From Malurus cyaneus samueli (Eukaryota > Chordata > Aves > Passeriformes > Maluridae), in contig CM019218.1 of the NCBI GenBank assembly GCA_009741485.1, positions 45,966,840-46,030,839 of the forward strand: a stretch of DNA of 64,000 nt. The letters run 5' to 3'. The notes under the pieces were generated by a model. That model saw only the letters and a list, made by a program, of their open reading frames with translations. It searched no databases and was not told the DNA's origin. Below, one piece after another: positions 13,101 to 28,100 of this stretch; position 1 is the first letter of the stretch; each line of letters begins with the position of its first letter. Both the position numbers and the translations under genes were made by a program.

Positions 13101-16100
13101 AGCATGAGGTGTTCCTGAGCTGTCTGTACAAGCTAGATCAGGACAACAGAAAACAGAAGTAATTCCTTTTTAATTCCACTTTTGATCACCTTTTTTTTTT
13201 CATAGTGGATGTGGATCTACGAAGCATAAAATTAAGAGTTTTAAAGGCCTGACTATGTCCATCACCCCACAAAAAAAGTGAGCGACAGTCTGGAACTGAA
13301 TTTTAATAGCAAAGATACTCAACAGCTTCCAGAAGATCCAGACCGCCAACCTGTTTTGTGTCTCCACTGCAAGGCCAGTCACTTAAAATCCCAACCCAAT
13401 CCTTTGTTTTAAAAGTAACGACCTGAAGTTACTTTTGTATTTCACATATGTCAAAACCACTATTAATTTATAGTGCTTTGGTGCTCTGCTCTATCACAAA
13501 CTGCATCGTTAAGGTCTGTGTTGTTAGGGAGAAGAATTGGTGTGCCCAGCACACCATTATTTGGTGTGCTGAGGCAGAACTGCAATGAAAACAAACATGA
13601 ATGCTGGCAGGACATATACATATATTATTCAAAACATGCAATTATCTGTTGCTGCATTTGAATGCCATTGGGTATCAAAAGGTTGGACCCTTGGCAAAGG
13701 GTTTGAGTGAAAAGGAAGCCAAGACTAACACATTTAGAACACTAGAATACATAAATTTAAGAAAAGACTTTGAAGAGCATCCTCCAGCTGAGAGAAGGTG
13801 AGCAAAACTGTTCATCACAAGGTGCCTGCTGACCTGCACAGTTAATGCTCACTGAACATCTACAGTCCTCAAAAGAATGACATATTCAGAACTCACACAA
13901 CACCAAACCAGAACTCAACTTATGAATAATGAAGTATCTGACCACCAACTTGCAGATAATAAAGAAGAAAATCACATCCAAATATACCACATTTTTCTTC
14001 AGGAATACAGACAGCAGTATGAGTCCGGTGAAGGATGGTCCCTGCAGCACAGACGCAGCCTTCTGTCAGCACTGAGCAGGAGCCTGAATCCAGAGAAGCA
14101 ACCTCTTTATTTTGACAGCTCTCTGGAACTTCACAGGCTGCTATGCAAGGCTGGTAGGAGAAGTTTTCTGAGCAGGCGAAGGCTAGGAAGGAAATAAATC
14201 AGACATTGTTCAATTTGTAATCCCACAAGGCAACCCAACCTCAGAGAGGACATTATTGTCTTCTTGTCAACTTCCTATGCTTGCCGATTCAGTTGGATCT
14301 ACCAACCTGAGACACCAACACAAACAATTAAAACATCAGGAATCTGCAAGCACTTTTACTTCTCTTCTTCTTGTAATGACATTTTCGTGAAGCTTTGGTT
14401 TGCATTTGGGCAGCTGGTATATCAAACCGTGCAGCAGTGTTGACACAAAATAATTCAAACTTCAAAAACATTTTCCAATACTACACAATCATGGAGTATT
14501 CTGAATAATTTGCAGAGGCATCATTGTGATATAAAAGTAAGTGGGATTTGTCCCTTCACAATGGATGGACTCCATATTTACAGCTATATTTTGTAAGAAC
14601 TCCTTTCAACAGTTTCTTGCTAATAAAATCCACACAAACTAGAGAATTCTTTTTTAAGAAAGGCTGTTTTAAGCATTAGACTACAAGACTAGTATCCGTA
14701 AGGTCTTTTGACACCCCTTCAGGAAGCCTGTACACACATACACACCTTCAATCATGTTAGAAAAGACATCACACATGATTTCTATGTACAACGATTTCTC
14801 TTATTTTGGGGGGATCATGCTTCACCGGTAAGTCTTTCCATCTTCAAGTACCAAACCCACAGACGTTGCCATGTTATCACTGCAGGGGCTTTACCTAGAC
14901 GATCATGGGCAGCACAAGTGGGTGCTGCAATCCAGCTACAGATACCCTTTGGCCTTATATTTGAGTGTTTCTATGGGAGAAGTTTTCTGTCAGGATGGAC
15001 TAAACTCTCAGGTTTGACTTCTTAATCTCCACCTAATCTCAAAAGTATTTAATTTCTTTAATCCCTATTCCAAAGACACAGCTTTCTGCAGTAGCATCAA
15101 AGTACATGAAGGCTCAAGCATTGAGTTACTCATATATACTATATGTGTATGTACTAATATATACATGTAGTAACTCTCAAATTAGGTGAATTTTGCCTCT
15201 GTGAACACTAGAGGTGCACACACATACAGAAAACTTACGGCAGTAATCAGAGCTCCTCCACTCTATACAAACATTGAATTTGTTGCACATTGCCACATAG
15301 GCAGCCAGTGAAACACACGGATTTTGAATGTATTCAGTGTCTCCAGCCCATATATCACAGAATAGCTCAGGTGGAATCTAACAAAGAAAAAAAAAAGAGA
15401 TGGCACCTTTACAGAGCTATGCAATGCAGGAAAAACACTGACCTTTTAAAATATCAGCTACAAAGAAGCCAGGAGTTCTTGGTTCATGGGACGCCTTCAC
15501 TGGTGTACAAAGATAATCCACAAGTATTGAAAAGTAAGACTTCCCAAATGTTGACATGATTTTATTGCTTAGTTTCTTCTCTTATAAGTACCAAGGTAAG
15601 AGGTAATACACTCATCCTAATAGAAAGCACAATTATTTTGTTCCTTCTTATCTCTATATTTGTATCTATTTTAGGCCTCCTCTTCATCAGTATTAACTGT
15701 ATACAAAAGGTCATATGGTAAGTGTACTCACATGACAACAAATAATCTATTTGCACACCAGGAGTTTGTTATTTGCCTTAGGCTTGTTCTCAGGGGTCTG
15801 TTCTACCCTCTCATGTCTCCAAGCTGGAACTCTTGTGTCTAGAGCCTTTGAGAATGCAGGCTCTCAGATTACCTATTGCAATTTGGGACTTGTTAAATGA
15901 CTGAAGGCTTAAGGATTAATTAAATTCTAAAACTATTTTCTTCTATGGTTTTCTGCATCTTATTGATGCAGCTTAATTATCTGTGACTGTTTTACAAATT
16001 ATGTGGTATTTCAAAACTAAAAGAAATAAAATTCTAGAAGTTACTTATTGCAACTGTCCTATCAAGGTGCCATACTCAGCAATTACTTTTACCTTGCAAC

Positions 16101-19100
16101 TGTAGGCATACAAAAAAAAACACATATCTCATTCAGCCGATATAGTTACATGCAGTCTCACATTAATGAAACCACCAGGAATACAGAATTGTATCCAAAC
16201 TGCAGCTCCCTCAAAATGTAAGCTTTGAAATAGTTAACATACATAGGGGTGACAGCTGCTGAAGGTCTGGTTCAACACCATTCTTAAGCACTCGGAGCAG
16301 TCCGTGACTGAGCAATTAGTTTCCTGATGCCTGTCTTCTCCAACATACTTCAACGTGTCTGGCACTTGCCAGCTGTCTATAAAAGTCTGTGGTGAGCTGC
16401 TTTGACTTAAAACTGTCCTGTTGGGTAGCATCAAGTCATTTTCCAAGCTTCTATCACAAAACCCTATGAATTATCATGTTAAATATATTTTTGAAGTGGC
16501 ATATTCAAGAAAGTAAACATCTTTTCAAAATCTTATACAACATGACAGTGTCACAACAGATGTGAAAAGTCTTCATTAGGATCAAAATACACAAAATTCA
16601 GAAAAATTAAGGAAAGCAAAAGATCCATCTCTGAATAGAAACCTACTGTGTCAAAGAGTTGTTCAGAGACAGCTAAAAAACTGAAACTTCACTCCTCAGC
16701 TGCACAAACACTAAACAAAAAAGGATTTTAAAAGAGGTTACAAAGCCCCTCCATGTATAGCAACAAATCAGAACTAAATGTTATCAGAAAAGGGAACAAC
16801 CATAAGATGCCAGGATGCCGATCTGACACTGTACTCCAGAAAATACTGTACTTTCTACTTTTGGTTCTGAGCAACCTTAAGCATCTATTGGCTGAAGAGC
16901 TACCATAAAACTGCAGCTTTCCGCACTTCCAGCTATACTTCTAACACTCATCAGGAAAAGAAAAAAAATCAAACTTTTCTGTATTCACTTCTCAGAAGGC
17001 AGCATCACGTTTTCCGGTCTGTTTTAACTAAGATAGTTAGCAATTTTGAAACACGTTGGAGCAAAAGCAGCAACACAACATGGATAGTGAGTCTGGTCAG
17101 CAAAGAACATCCAAGTATTGCAAGGTCCTTGGAAGCTCCTTTGAAAATCAGCAGAGAGAAGAAGAATTAAGGATCAGTTCCCATTTCTTTTTTTCCTAGT
17201 CAGTTTCTGAGGCTTTTGTATCAGATTTCTAGAATGTTTTCTTCTGATATCTCCACAGGCACATTGTTAATTCTATCTGTTCAAACCAAGTATTTGTGGA
17301 TTTCACCGTTTTCTAAAGAAATGGTCTGTTTCATCATTTTTGCAGTTTCTGATGACAATCAGTGATACAGCAACAGGCACTCAGAGAGTAAAACAGCTTT
17401 CCAAACTATTTCTGATTCAACCTTTTGAGTCTGTGTTTGCAACACAGATAGGAAGTGTGTGATGGCTCTGAAAGACTTCAAAGAATTGCTACCATATCAG
17501 GGATATCTTTTTTCCACCTCTCTTACACACTGACAAGGAGATTTAACACACCAAAACTAAAGCTTCACATTTGTCTTGGCAGGATCTGGCTGCAACTAAA
17601 ACTGACATGCTTTAAATCTTTTTCACCAGCTTTGCTATAGAGATGTCCATTTTTCCCTCCCTTCTCTTCACCAGCTGCCACGTTTGCCCAATCCCTATAC
17701 TGTAAAAGACACCACTGTCTCTAAATCCTTCCAAGGGATGCCTGTGCTACAAATCTCTAATGGTCTCTTCATGATTTCCACGAAACTGAGAAATCAGGAC
17801 CTACCAGTATTGCAATACAGCTAAAAGACATTTGAGAAAGCTCAAATACATGCAGCAGACTAACTCAGAAAGCACAGGAGGTCAGCCCGGACTAATTTAC
17901 CCTGAAAAGTTGCAGTACAACAAGCTCATTTGAGCCAGGTTCTGTAAAGGACACCACAAAGCACTGTGCAGGCAGACTTTTTGCAGAGAAACTCCCAGTC
18001 TCCAGAAACTTACTGCAGAGAACTTCCCAGAACCAGAAACACACAGCACATCCTCTAAAGTTGTACTTACAACACCACACACAGAAATGTGTTGTCACCT
18101 AGCCAAAATGCCTTGTAAACCAAGAATGTAATGCTCCCAATCCTCCCTATCACAGTAATCAAAGGGCAAAAGAGATTTTTCTGGATAATTTGGATCAGGT
18201 TTATTATAAAATCCCGCTGTCTTTACTTTCTTGTTCCTGTTTGATCTAATTACAATAACAATCAGCCAAGCAGATTGAGAAAACTAATGAAAACAGAAGC
18301 TAGGGCAAATTACAAGTAACAATCAAATTTCAAAACGGTATAAAGTCAAACTCTCTTTGTGAGAAGCACATTTCTGTCCGCAAGACTGGAAACTGGACTG
18401 AGCTATTCCTGGTATTTGATACTGAGCTGCAGGCATTTGCCCTTTCTGAAACTGGAAAGATATCCACTCTAATTATATGATCTCTTTAATCCTGATTTCC
18501 AGCTCCAATTTACAGCAGATAAATTTACAGATCCAGCTATCACAGTGGGGATTTACATCAACAAATATATGCTTGCAGAAACTGTAACACCCATAACTTA
18601 TTCAAGGCCAGGCTTTTAGAAAAAAAAGAGAGTAGGTGAAACTATTGAACAGACCTAACAGTGTGCAACATTATTAAGAAATTCTCTCTGAAACATCTGC
18701 TCCAACAGTTAAGATTAGTTCTCTCAAGTTCACATTTTCAGGGAATTTTGACCTTTAGGAACTGAAAATAGCACATACACTTCCTATCAGATGAGTATCA
18801 AACACTAAGTCTGTGAATGACCATATTGGAAATTATGGACTTAGTTATCTGGGTTTAGTAACAGCAATCATGCCTGTGATTTAAACATATTTCAGACAGA
18901 AGGAACACTGTGGGGAAAAGGGGTCACAGGGATATATAAACACAACTTCAACAATTAACAAAATTAATGATGGATTTCAATAGTATCTTAAACTTTGCAA
19001 TGATACAGGACAAATCCTGCAATAAACAGCTCATGTAATCAAGATAAGGTGTCTCCCAAGCAAAGCATATGAAAGCCTTTATTTCTTGCACTACTCTATA

Positions 19101-22100
19101 CTTACCACACAGTCCCAAAGCTCTTGGTTCTCTGGTGCTATTGAACTCAATAATCATCACACCTGTGCTGTGAAACCACTGAATTCTGATTTCTGTTGGG
19201 GTTTCAATTTCATACTTGAAGCCTGAATCTTCAATTTTGTATCCGTATTTTCTAACCGTAGGCCAAGCAGATCTTGAATTTACTGTTATCTAGAAGACAC
19301 ACAAAGGAGAGGTTAATTGTCAGACAGAAGAACTAAGACCAGATTATTGATAGTTCAGGAATTTAAGTCCTAACTAATTCCAGAAGCAGCCAGGCTTTCC
19401 TCCACAAAGGTAATACAGGTACCAAAGGTACAAACAGTTTATGTGCCCTGGTCTGTGACTTCCCTCATTACCTCTCCTTGGATCACAGTTTGGCTCTTTG
19501 AATTCACTAGGAGAAGTTTACTAAATCACAAAACTGGAGCAATGAATCATATGACCTATTGTGCTCTACTCTATTCCTCAGTATCCACATGAGGAGACAG
19601 TTTATTACAATTACAGAAGTAAGGTGCTGTCTGAAAGGAAAATAAAATCCCTCAAAATACTTACTTTTCTACTTAAGCGATTGATAATGATTTCATTTGT
19701 TACATAGGTTAAATTCAACATTGCCAGGCACAAAGAAGTTGAATCTGAATTACTCTGTGAAGAAAGCAAAAATACATCACCCATAACCATGATGTGAAAA
19801 ATCTGTACACACTGGTTGCTTACTGGTTTTAGGCACTGGGATATTACGGATTTTGGGGGATTATACTATTAAGAGAAGAAAACCATTCAACCATTGCTGA
19901 TTGCAGTTTCAAGTCCAGACTATCAAGTTTATCTAGAAAACCAACAAAACATTATGACCTTGCTGTTTTTCAACTGTGCTACATCACACAAACTTGAAAT
20001 TACAACAGAAACACAGGTTTTCAGGGGAAAAAAAAAAAAAAAACCCTGAGGTAGACTGGCTGCTTGGACACCAAAAAATATGAACAATTCATGTCTGAAG
20101 GTCAGCAAGAATGAGACAGGGAATGATGAACCTGTATGATATGTACAGCACAGAAGTAATAGATCAGGAATAAATGCATAGTTCCTGAGCTACATGAACA
20201 AAACAGAAAACACTGAATACAGCAGGAAAACAGATTTGAAAGTCACAAACACACCATCTTTGTATCAGTCACAATGAGCTCTTGAGATTAACTTCCATAA
20301 GGTGAAACTTGGGACCAAACTTTGCAATGGACATTCATATGGACATCAAAATTACTGACCTCTCACAGGAGAGACTGAAGTTTAAGGAGTTTTGTAAACG
20401 CTGATAAGAAATCACCGTTTCATGATAAAGCCAATCCACACTACCCATTGGGCAGGAGGCCCATTAGGCTTTCTCTCTTACTCTGGTGTCAAAAACTTGG
20501 AATGCACAGGAGGGTCCAGTTCAATGTGACACCCCTACAGGCTTTTATGGCTCTGAAGACGGGTGTTCCCAGTGCAAGTTCCTCCATGTGAACATGGATA
20601 AAAATCCTGCATTGCAAGAGACTGGTGGAATACTGGTACAGTGGTGTAGATACTTTACCACAAGACAGCACTCACAGAAGTGATTAATGATGCAAATCCA
20701 CTCCATCTCTCACCTCCTTGTCCATATTACACATGCCACAAGATAACATGGACTTAACTGTCACCTTCCAGCTGCTTCACAAGGAACTATGCATATACAG
20801 TCAGGTGTTAGAGTGTTACACAATTTGTAAGTATTTTAAAATGCAAGTACAATGCATAGATATTGCGCTGAAGTGAAAAATAACCACAATATGAAGTATT
20901 TACTATGCTCTTGCTTTCCAGGCACATCTCATTAGCAGCAGCAAACACCTTTTGTTAGCTGATAAATATTAGTTACCATTCTACAGTCAAGGATATGGAT
21001 GGTTATAGTTTCATCTTGAGTTTGACTAACAATGTAGGATGCTTCTTTGAATAAAGCCAAATGATTTCCATCATAGGTTACAATGCTCAGATCAGAGAAA
21101 ATGGTGCAACGACCTAAGGAAAAAAAAGTAAATGTTTTATAACTTACTTTGGAATTTAAATTTTATAAGATGAACTAGCTTACAACTAGTTTCATATATG
21201 CAGCACATATATTTGACATATTGCTAAGTTGCACCTTTGGAAATAGATAGCAGAAACAAATTCTGCATATTTTCAGTGGGACAACTTGAAGATTTCTGCA
21301 ATCAGCTGTTTCTTTACAGTTCTTGCCAACAATGGTCTGCAACTTTTAAAAACCCCAAACTAGAAAAAATCATGAGTCACTGCAGATGATGCCAGATCCA
21401 TAGTTCCTTGCAGTCTTGTTCCTAAGGTGGAAAGATTCATTTTTAGTCTTGTTGCTAAAGTTTTTTGTTTCAATGGGCTTGGAGTTCTACTCTGAGTTAT
21501 TTCAAACTCTAAAGCCTAAGCAGAAATTCCAACTGCTCATCTCTACATACTTTATTTCCTATTATGAAGTAAATTAAAATTTCTTTCAGGTTTGGGTTCT
21601 TGCTCCCCAACTCTAGGTAATTGATAGCAGTAACTACAGCACAGTGTCCCCAAACTGTTAACATAGCTAGCTAACAGTCTAGGGAATATTCTCATCCCAA
21701 AGCAGATATAAAATGAACCAAAAAATCTGTATTGATCAGGTGTCAGCAATGAGAGATGACAAGATGTGTCTAAGACAGACTTGGACATAGCACTACAGAT
21801 ACCTAAAGTTGAATGTATCAGAAGATCATTTTTATATTACTTCCCTGGATGTAAAAATACAATTACAAATGTCATCAACCAATGAGTAATCCATACCAAG
21901 TGCATCTTCCATTTCTATGCTATGGTATAAAAATGTCAGTTCTTAGCCCTCTTATACATGCATTATATGGTTCCCTAAATGCATCTCAAAATTACTGCAT
22001 AATTAAAACTTACATGCACATTCCCACTTTGGGCAGCATTTGTCACCATTCGTTTGAGTAGCAAATCCCAAAACTCCACAGCTGGGCTGAGTAGCATTGT

Positions 22101-25100
22101 ATGGGCAGTTCTGTGACTTATTGACTTGGATCAGTTGTCCATCCAAACAAATGTGTTTTATGCACTCACTCTCTGTGATTGGCTAAGGCAGGTTCAATAA
22201 AAGACAGAGTTTATTATTCTTACCAAGACAGCATCACAATATTTGAGAGTTTTTGTTAAAAAAGGGGTTCACATTCTTCAGGTATAGAATACTTTTTGAT
22301 GCCCATGACATCAACAGAAGCTGCAAGCGAAGAGTACCTTTGAACACCTGACCATTCTGAGGATAGGTTAACACTGCTGCCGTGTTGGAAAGATCAGAAC
22401 AACACTACTGAATTTTTAACTTTACAACTAATGAAGTTGAGAAGGGAAAATAAAGGAAACAAGCAGGAATGATAATGGTGTGTGGAAAGACATACTTTAA
22501 GGAGGGCAACAAAACACTGCCACTGGACAATATGAAACACTTTATTTTGCCAATAAAAAATCATTCTTGTAACAGTCATACTCAGAAAATTGAGGCCTGA
22601 AACCCTGTGTAGTATAACACTTGGAAAAAAATGTCATGCGTGATGAAGTTATCCAAAGTTTCAGATACAATGGATAACATAATTAGATTCCCTTGTTCAA
22701 TACAGATACTGTAAATCCTAAAGATCAAGGCATGGCTCACAATTTCATTTTTTAATCAGTGTGTAAAAGTAACTAAGACATATTCCAAATCAGGCGGGTA
22801 TTTTATATCTACTCACTGTACAAGTTTGAGGAGTTGCTGTTTCTCGAGGCAACATAAAAGGTGATGCTGCAGCTCCTGACATGGCTTCAGCTGTTACCAG
22901 TCCATCAGAAAATGTTGTAGTCAGGCCGTGAAGTGGTTTGGTAGACAAAGAGACAAATGAGGAAACTGATGGAGCTGCTGTGTCATTTGGATGATCAGAT
23001 ATCATTAACAGTGAACTCACAGAAGGTGTTTGCATCTCAGGCGTTATTTCAAGTTTGGAAGTTTGAGTAGTACTGACTGATGATGGAGCTATAGAAGAAA
23101 ATGATTTTGATTCAGGAGATGAATGCATAGGGGACAGAACTGAAGTTGTGTTTGTGAAATACAGAGGGTGAAATGTCTGAGTTGTAACAGTAACACCTTG
23201 AGAAAGCACAGCTTGGAATTCTGTTGTTAATTCTGGCTCTTCTGATTTTACTGTGTCAAGGTGCACAGCTCCTTTTGCCTCTGCAGTAACCAAGAGAGAG
23301 GTGGGCTTCACAGAGCTGGTGGTGGGTGCTGAGACTGCTGCTGCTTCCTCTGAGGCTGCTGATGCAATACTAACATTTTGCCCAACCCTGCTTATTGCTG
23401 GAGAGGCTGAAGCTGCAGATGATGAAGGGGCCTCAGTTGACAAGGCTGTACGTGGCAGGATCCTAGAGGTGGTGGCTAAAGGCGTGACCTGCTCAGGCAG
23501 CACCGCAGTTTTCTCTGTATCACTTCTCCTCGTTGATGTGGATCCCAACACAACGGGCATTTCTGTTGTTTCTGGTAACAAAACCACTGAAGAAATTGAC
23601 TCAGAATCTGGCAAAGGTGACATTTCAAATGTTTGTTTTGAACTAAGGGATTCAGTAAACAAGGCATGGGGTGTGAGTTTAAGATCTGTAGCTGCCTTTT
23701 GAGTGGAAAATGAAGGGAAGGGTTCTTTTTTAATTGTAGTTAAAGAAGAAGCAGCAAGCCCTTCTAGTGAGAAAGGGGGAATTTTGGTGCCAAAAATCAA
23801 GTCAGCCGTTGCTCTAGCCTGCACTGTAGGCGGCAAAACAGAAGTTCTTGATACAAATGGCTGTGTGACTGAATCAGTCAAAAGCAAGTATTTTTGAGTT
23901 GGCAGAATAACTTTTGTAGGACCTACTGAGGTAGGGAATATCCTTGAATGAGTGCCTTCAGGTAGTGAGGTGATTAAGGGGTGTAAGGAAGTCAGTTCTA
24001 TTGTAGCTGCAGTTGTGCTGAACACAGGTTGTGGCTGAGCCGTGGATGTTGTAAGAGATTCTGTAGGATACTGGTGAACTTGGCTCGTCAATGACGGTTC
24101 CGAGGCCTGACGCCCAAGTTCTGTAGCCTTCTGAGTAAAAGAAGATGGTATAACTGTAGTCCTTGATGTCTGTAGTGAGAGTTTATCTCCTGAAAATGTC
24201 TGCAAGGAGAAGGGACCTGCTGAAGACAAAGGCAGGGATGGCTGAGCTGCAGCTGGAAGTTTTGCTGCTTCTGTTATACTTTGCACCGTAGGTTTGAATG
24301 CTATAGAAACCATTTCAGTTTTTACTGAGTATTTTGGTGCAGTTGCTACTTCTGGTAGCATTTGTGTTAAAGAAGGTGAAGAAACTAATTTATCTCCTAG
24401 ATACTGAGAGGTGGAGAAAGTGTAAGTAGACTTTGTTACTGGAAGTGCAACAGAAGGGGACAGAGAGGATTTTTCTTTGTCTTTCATTATTTTTTTGGTT
24501 GTTACGAGCTGACTGCTGAATTCAGAGGATGGGGAAAACATGGTATTAGTGATATTCAGTAGTGATTTTTCATCTGATACTGTTGTTATTGAACTGGACT
24601 GTTCTAATAGAGTAGATAAAATAGAGAAAGTTGGGACTGGAGAAGTCTTTTCTGTTGTTAACATGGATTTTGGTACAGCTGTCCTTGGATATAAAGAGGT
24701 TATTTCATGGGATGTATGCATGGGACTGAGAGTTGTCAGAGATGCTTCTTTTCCATCTGAGGGTAGTGAAGGAAGAGAAATGTTTAAAGAGATTAGAGAA
24801 CTTAATGGTGAAGAAGTCAAAGCAGACGGCTTTCTAGTAGAAATGGTTGTAGTACTTTCTACTTGAGATTTTTCAGGCTGTGTTGTCAACAACATGGTTT
24901 CAGTCCCACTAAGAAGTGCAAGGGGAGATCCAGTGATGGATGTTCTTTGAAATGATTCTCTTTCTGTAGCTGCAAAAGGAGCTATGGTGGTTTCTTCGGT
25001 TTTGATTGCTGATGCGGTAACCATACCTGAATATGCTGGAGTGCTTGTTTTCACTGTACTTGAAACCAGAGATGACATGTATTCAGTAGATGTTTTTCCA

Positions 25101-28100
25101 GAAAGCAAAGTTGACTTTGTTGCCAGTTCAAGAGGGGATATTATTTTGGATGCTACTGTAACAGACAAAGGTGTCACACTGGTGGTCTCAGCCACGACAG
25201 GATGTTTAGTGTACAACGTAGTCAGGAACTCTGTTGTGTTTAGAACTGTGTGTGAGGGGTACCCTGTAGTTGAAACAGTTTTAAATGTTTTTTTCAATTC
25301 ACCTGAAGCTGGAGAAGCAGCAGTAGGAACAGACACTGCAAGTCTCTTTGTAGAAAGACTGAAGGATTTTTCAGTACTAGAACTAGGATGTGGTGAATAG
25401 AGAGGGAAATGGGAACTTGATGGATGCACCACAGGAAATGTTGTTTTTGGGATTTCCTTTCTATGAGTTGACAACAAAGTTGTTTCTGATGATCTCTCTT
25501 GAGTCTGTCGAGTGGTCATCTTTGAACCTGGAGTTGTAGTGAAAGGAACCTCTGGAGTACCAGCCAAGTGTTGAACCATTCCTAGAGGAGGTTCTGCAGT
25601 TGCCTTTCCTAGTGAAACGGGTGGCGTGGATGTTGGTGAAATTGTTGTCTTCACACTCTCTTTGGTAAAAACAGCTGCTGCTTTTGTTGTTGCTGAAGAC
25701 ACTGTCTTTAACAAAGATGAAGTAGTGAGCATAGGAGAAAATGATGCCACTGTAACATTAGCTACTGTAGTAAAAGACTGATCCACACTTAATTTTGTTC
25801 CTTCTGAAGCTCCTGTTAAATTTTCTGATGGTGTATATGAAGGCACATCCAGCGGCGGTGATATGGAAAAATGGGGCAGATATGCAGTCGTTTTTTCTGT
25901 TATTGATTCAGATGAGCTGGCTGCAAATGTTGTAAGTGCCTCTGGTTTCACTTGTGCTTCTTTCGTGGGAAGTGTTCTTGTGGCTGTTTCTGATAATTCC
26001 ATTATTTTAGTTTTGACTGGCATTTCTGTTGTCCTAAGTATCAGTGGTGTCACAGTAAAAACAGAAGCAGCAATTGCTTTGCCTTCTGATTCTGTGTTTG
26101 TAGTCACTGCGTGTGTAGCAGCTGCTGTCTGAGGTTCTGTAGCCCTCAGGAGCTTAGTGGAACCACTAGTGACCAGCTGCATCTTTGTGGAAGTTTCTGA
26201 ACTGGCAGTAGATGGAAATAAAGGAGAAAAGCTAACAGAAGCAGACGAGCTTACATTAGATTTTGTTGTCCCAGTCATTGCTGTAGTGCTTCTCCCAGAT
26301 GCCATTTCTGTTGACCCCGAAGAAATTTTTGGTGACAAAGTTATAGGTGGAAGTGTTTTATTAGATGTAACAGCTGACAATTCCAGCTTCCCTGTAGTTG
26401 CAGTGAGTCGCAGTTTTGTAGAAAGTGTTGTTTCCATGTCCTTTGCCTCAGTTACAGAAAGTGAAGTTACCCCTTCACTGATCACTGCCAAACTTGCACT
26501 TGGTGTTAAATGTGGAACAGTCGGTGTTTGAATGCTGAGAAGCGAAGGTGGGCTGTCATCTGCAGGTTCAATGCCTGAAATCAGATACAAGAAAACAGCC
26601 TGAAATGTATGAATAGTTACAGACATGGAACCAGCAAAATTGTAGGGTTAATTCATATAACTGATCTTCTCAATTACAGTTAAACCTCTAAAACGCATAG
26701 ACAAATAAAAGAATAAATTCATTAAATCATTTGCTTCATATCTAACATTACTGAAATTTTTTATGAAGAAAGAACGCCTTTCTTATTTAAAATTTGTCTC
26801 AAATTTTTGAGGAATTAAATTGTTTTAACTAAGGTATATGCTTAATGAGCTTAGGGTTCATGTAACTAAGGTCATGGTAAGGTCATGGTTACACAAATGT
26901 AGGGACTGATTTTTGAAATTATAACTAAAGAACTAATAAATTGTTAAGCTAAGTCTAATATATGATATATGTAATTTTTCAGACATACAGTCTTCAAAAT
27001 ACACGCATCTTTGAGTGATTTCATCCAGCAACATGTTGAGAGGACAGGTAGGAATGCATCCTTCCACTCTAAAAGAAAAACAATGAGTATTAACTGGTTG
27101 AATAGTATCTTCTGGATCAAGCAATTTTAGGAAAATAGAATCTATATATAAAATTTAAATAGATAGTCTGGTTCACCTCAGTGTACTACTTCAAAATGTC
27201 ATTGACACTACTTCCATTCTCACCCAGATCTAAGGTAAAGCATGAACTCTTGTCACACTCTGCCTTTGAAATGAATAGCCACAGCTTCAAGAGTGAACAC
27301 CATTGCTTGAGAATCACCCATCATTTTTACATGCCAAAATCTGAATGTCAGTTTTACCACACTTAGCACAAATTCCAGTTGGGAGGAAAAATCAAGGTCA
27401 GATATGAATGTTGCAATGACATCATGGAAAAGTAAGGGGCACAACTGTTTGAAACAAACTTATAATAACCTCTATTTATTAATACTTTATAATACTCCCA
27501 AAAAGAAAGATCTAAGTACAGCAGTCATTACAGAACCTGACAATACACTAAAGGCTGAAATGTCAGTTTTATATGGCTGCTGCAGCAGGTTTTATTCCAT
27601 TTCTTTTCTCTTTCACTTACCTCCTTAAACAAGAAAACAGTCCTGATACACTAAGTGCCCATTTGGTCCCTCGTATTCCTATTATCCTGCTTAAGTATAT
27701 TGCCCAAACTACACACTTTCCCATAAAACTTATGACGCTCACTTTGGTACTGTCTCACAGTTTTTTCCCAAAGGGTCCCTGCATGTCTTGAAACAAGGGC
27801 TTGTGCAGGCATCATAACGCCATTCACACGTAGAATGGGAAAGTAATCTAAATTTGACATCTGAAAAACAATAAAAATCTGTTATTCTCATATATTTCTA
27901 GATACACAGAGACATACACAACTAAGAGGCACACCTTACATTCACTGCAACATCTACACAGGCAGTGTTTATTGACAGACTTTCAAGTCACATAATGGAA
28001 ACATACAAATGCAGATTGAGGAAGAGTTAAACTTCAAAGAGAGAATAAACAGAAATAAGGATCAGCTAAACTTCCAGTACTTACCAGGCCATGCAGAAAC

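Larger units (their letters stand above)
5765..22816. other. Introns of the 3' half (between exons Q and AI)
   Basis: The 17 introns here are mostly 0.3-1.2 kb, apart from 16464-19105 (2.6 kb). Outside the exons and the short repeats listed I see only AT-rich sequence with brief random open frames. Each intron is removed with GT-AG ends. Confidence 0.75.

Noticed and set aside
23253..26531. Several plus-strand open frames of 89-149 codons opposite the mucin exon
   Set aside because: They are antisense to a clearly coding Ser/Thr-rich exon whose codon choice keeps the opposite strand open. They have no domain motifs or splice context.
22790..26626. Treating the whole open frame as a stand-alone intronless mucin gene
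   Set aside because: The open frame extends slightly beyond real splice sites at both ends (acceptor above 26574, donor below 22817), and its joined neighbours are otogelin exons, so it is one exon of OTOG.
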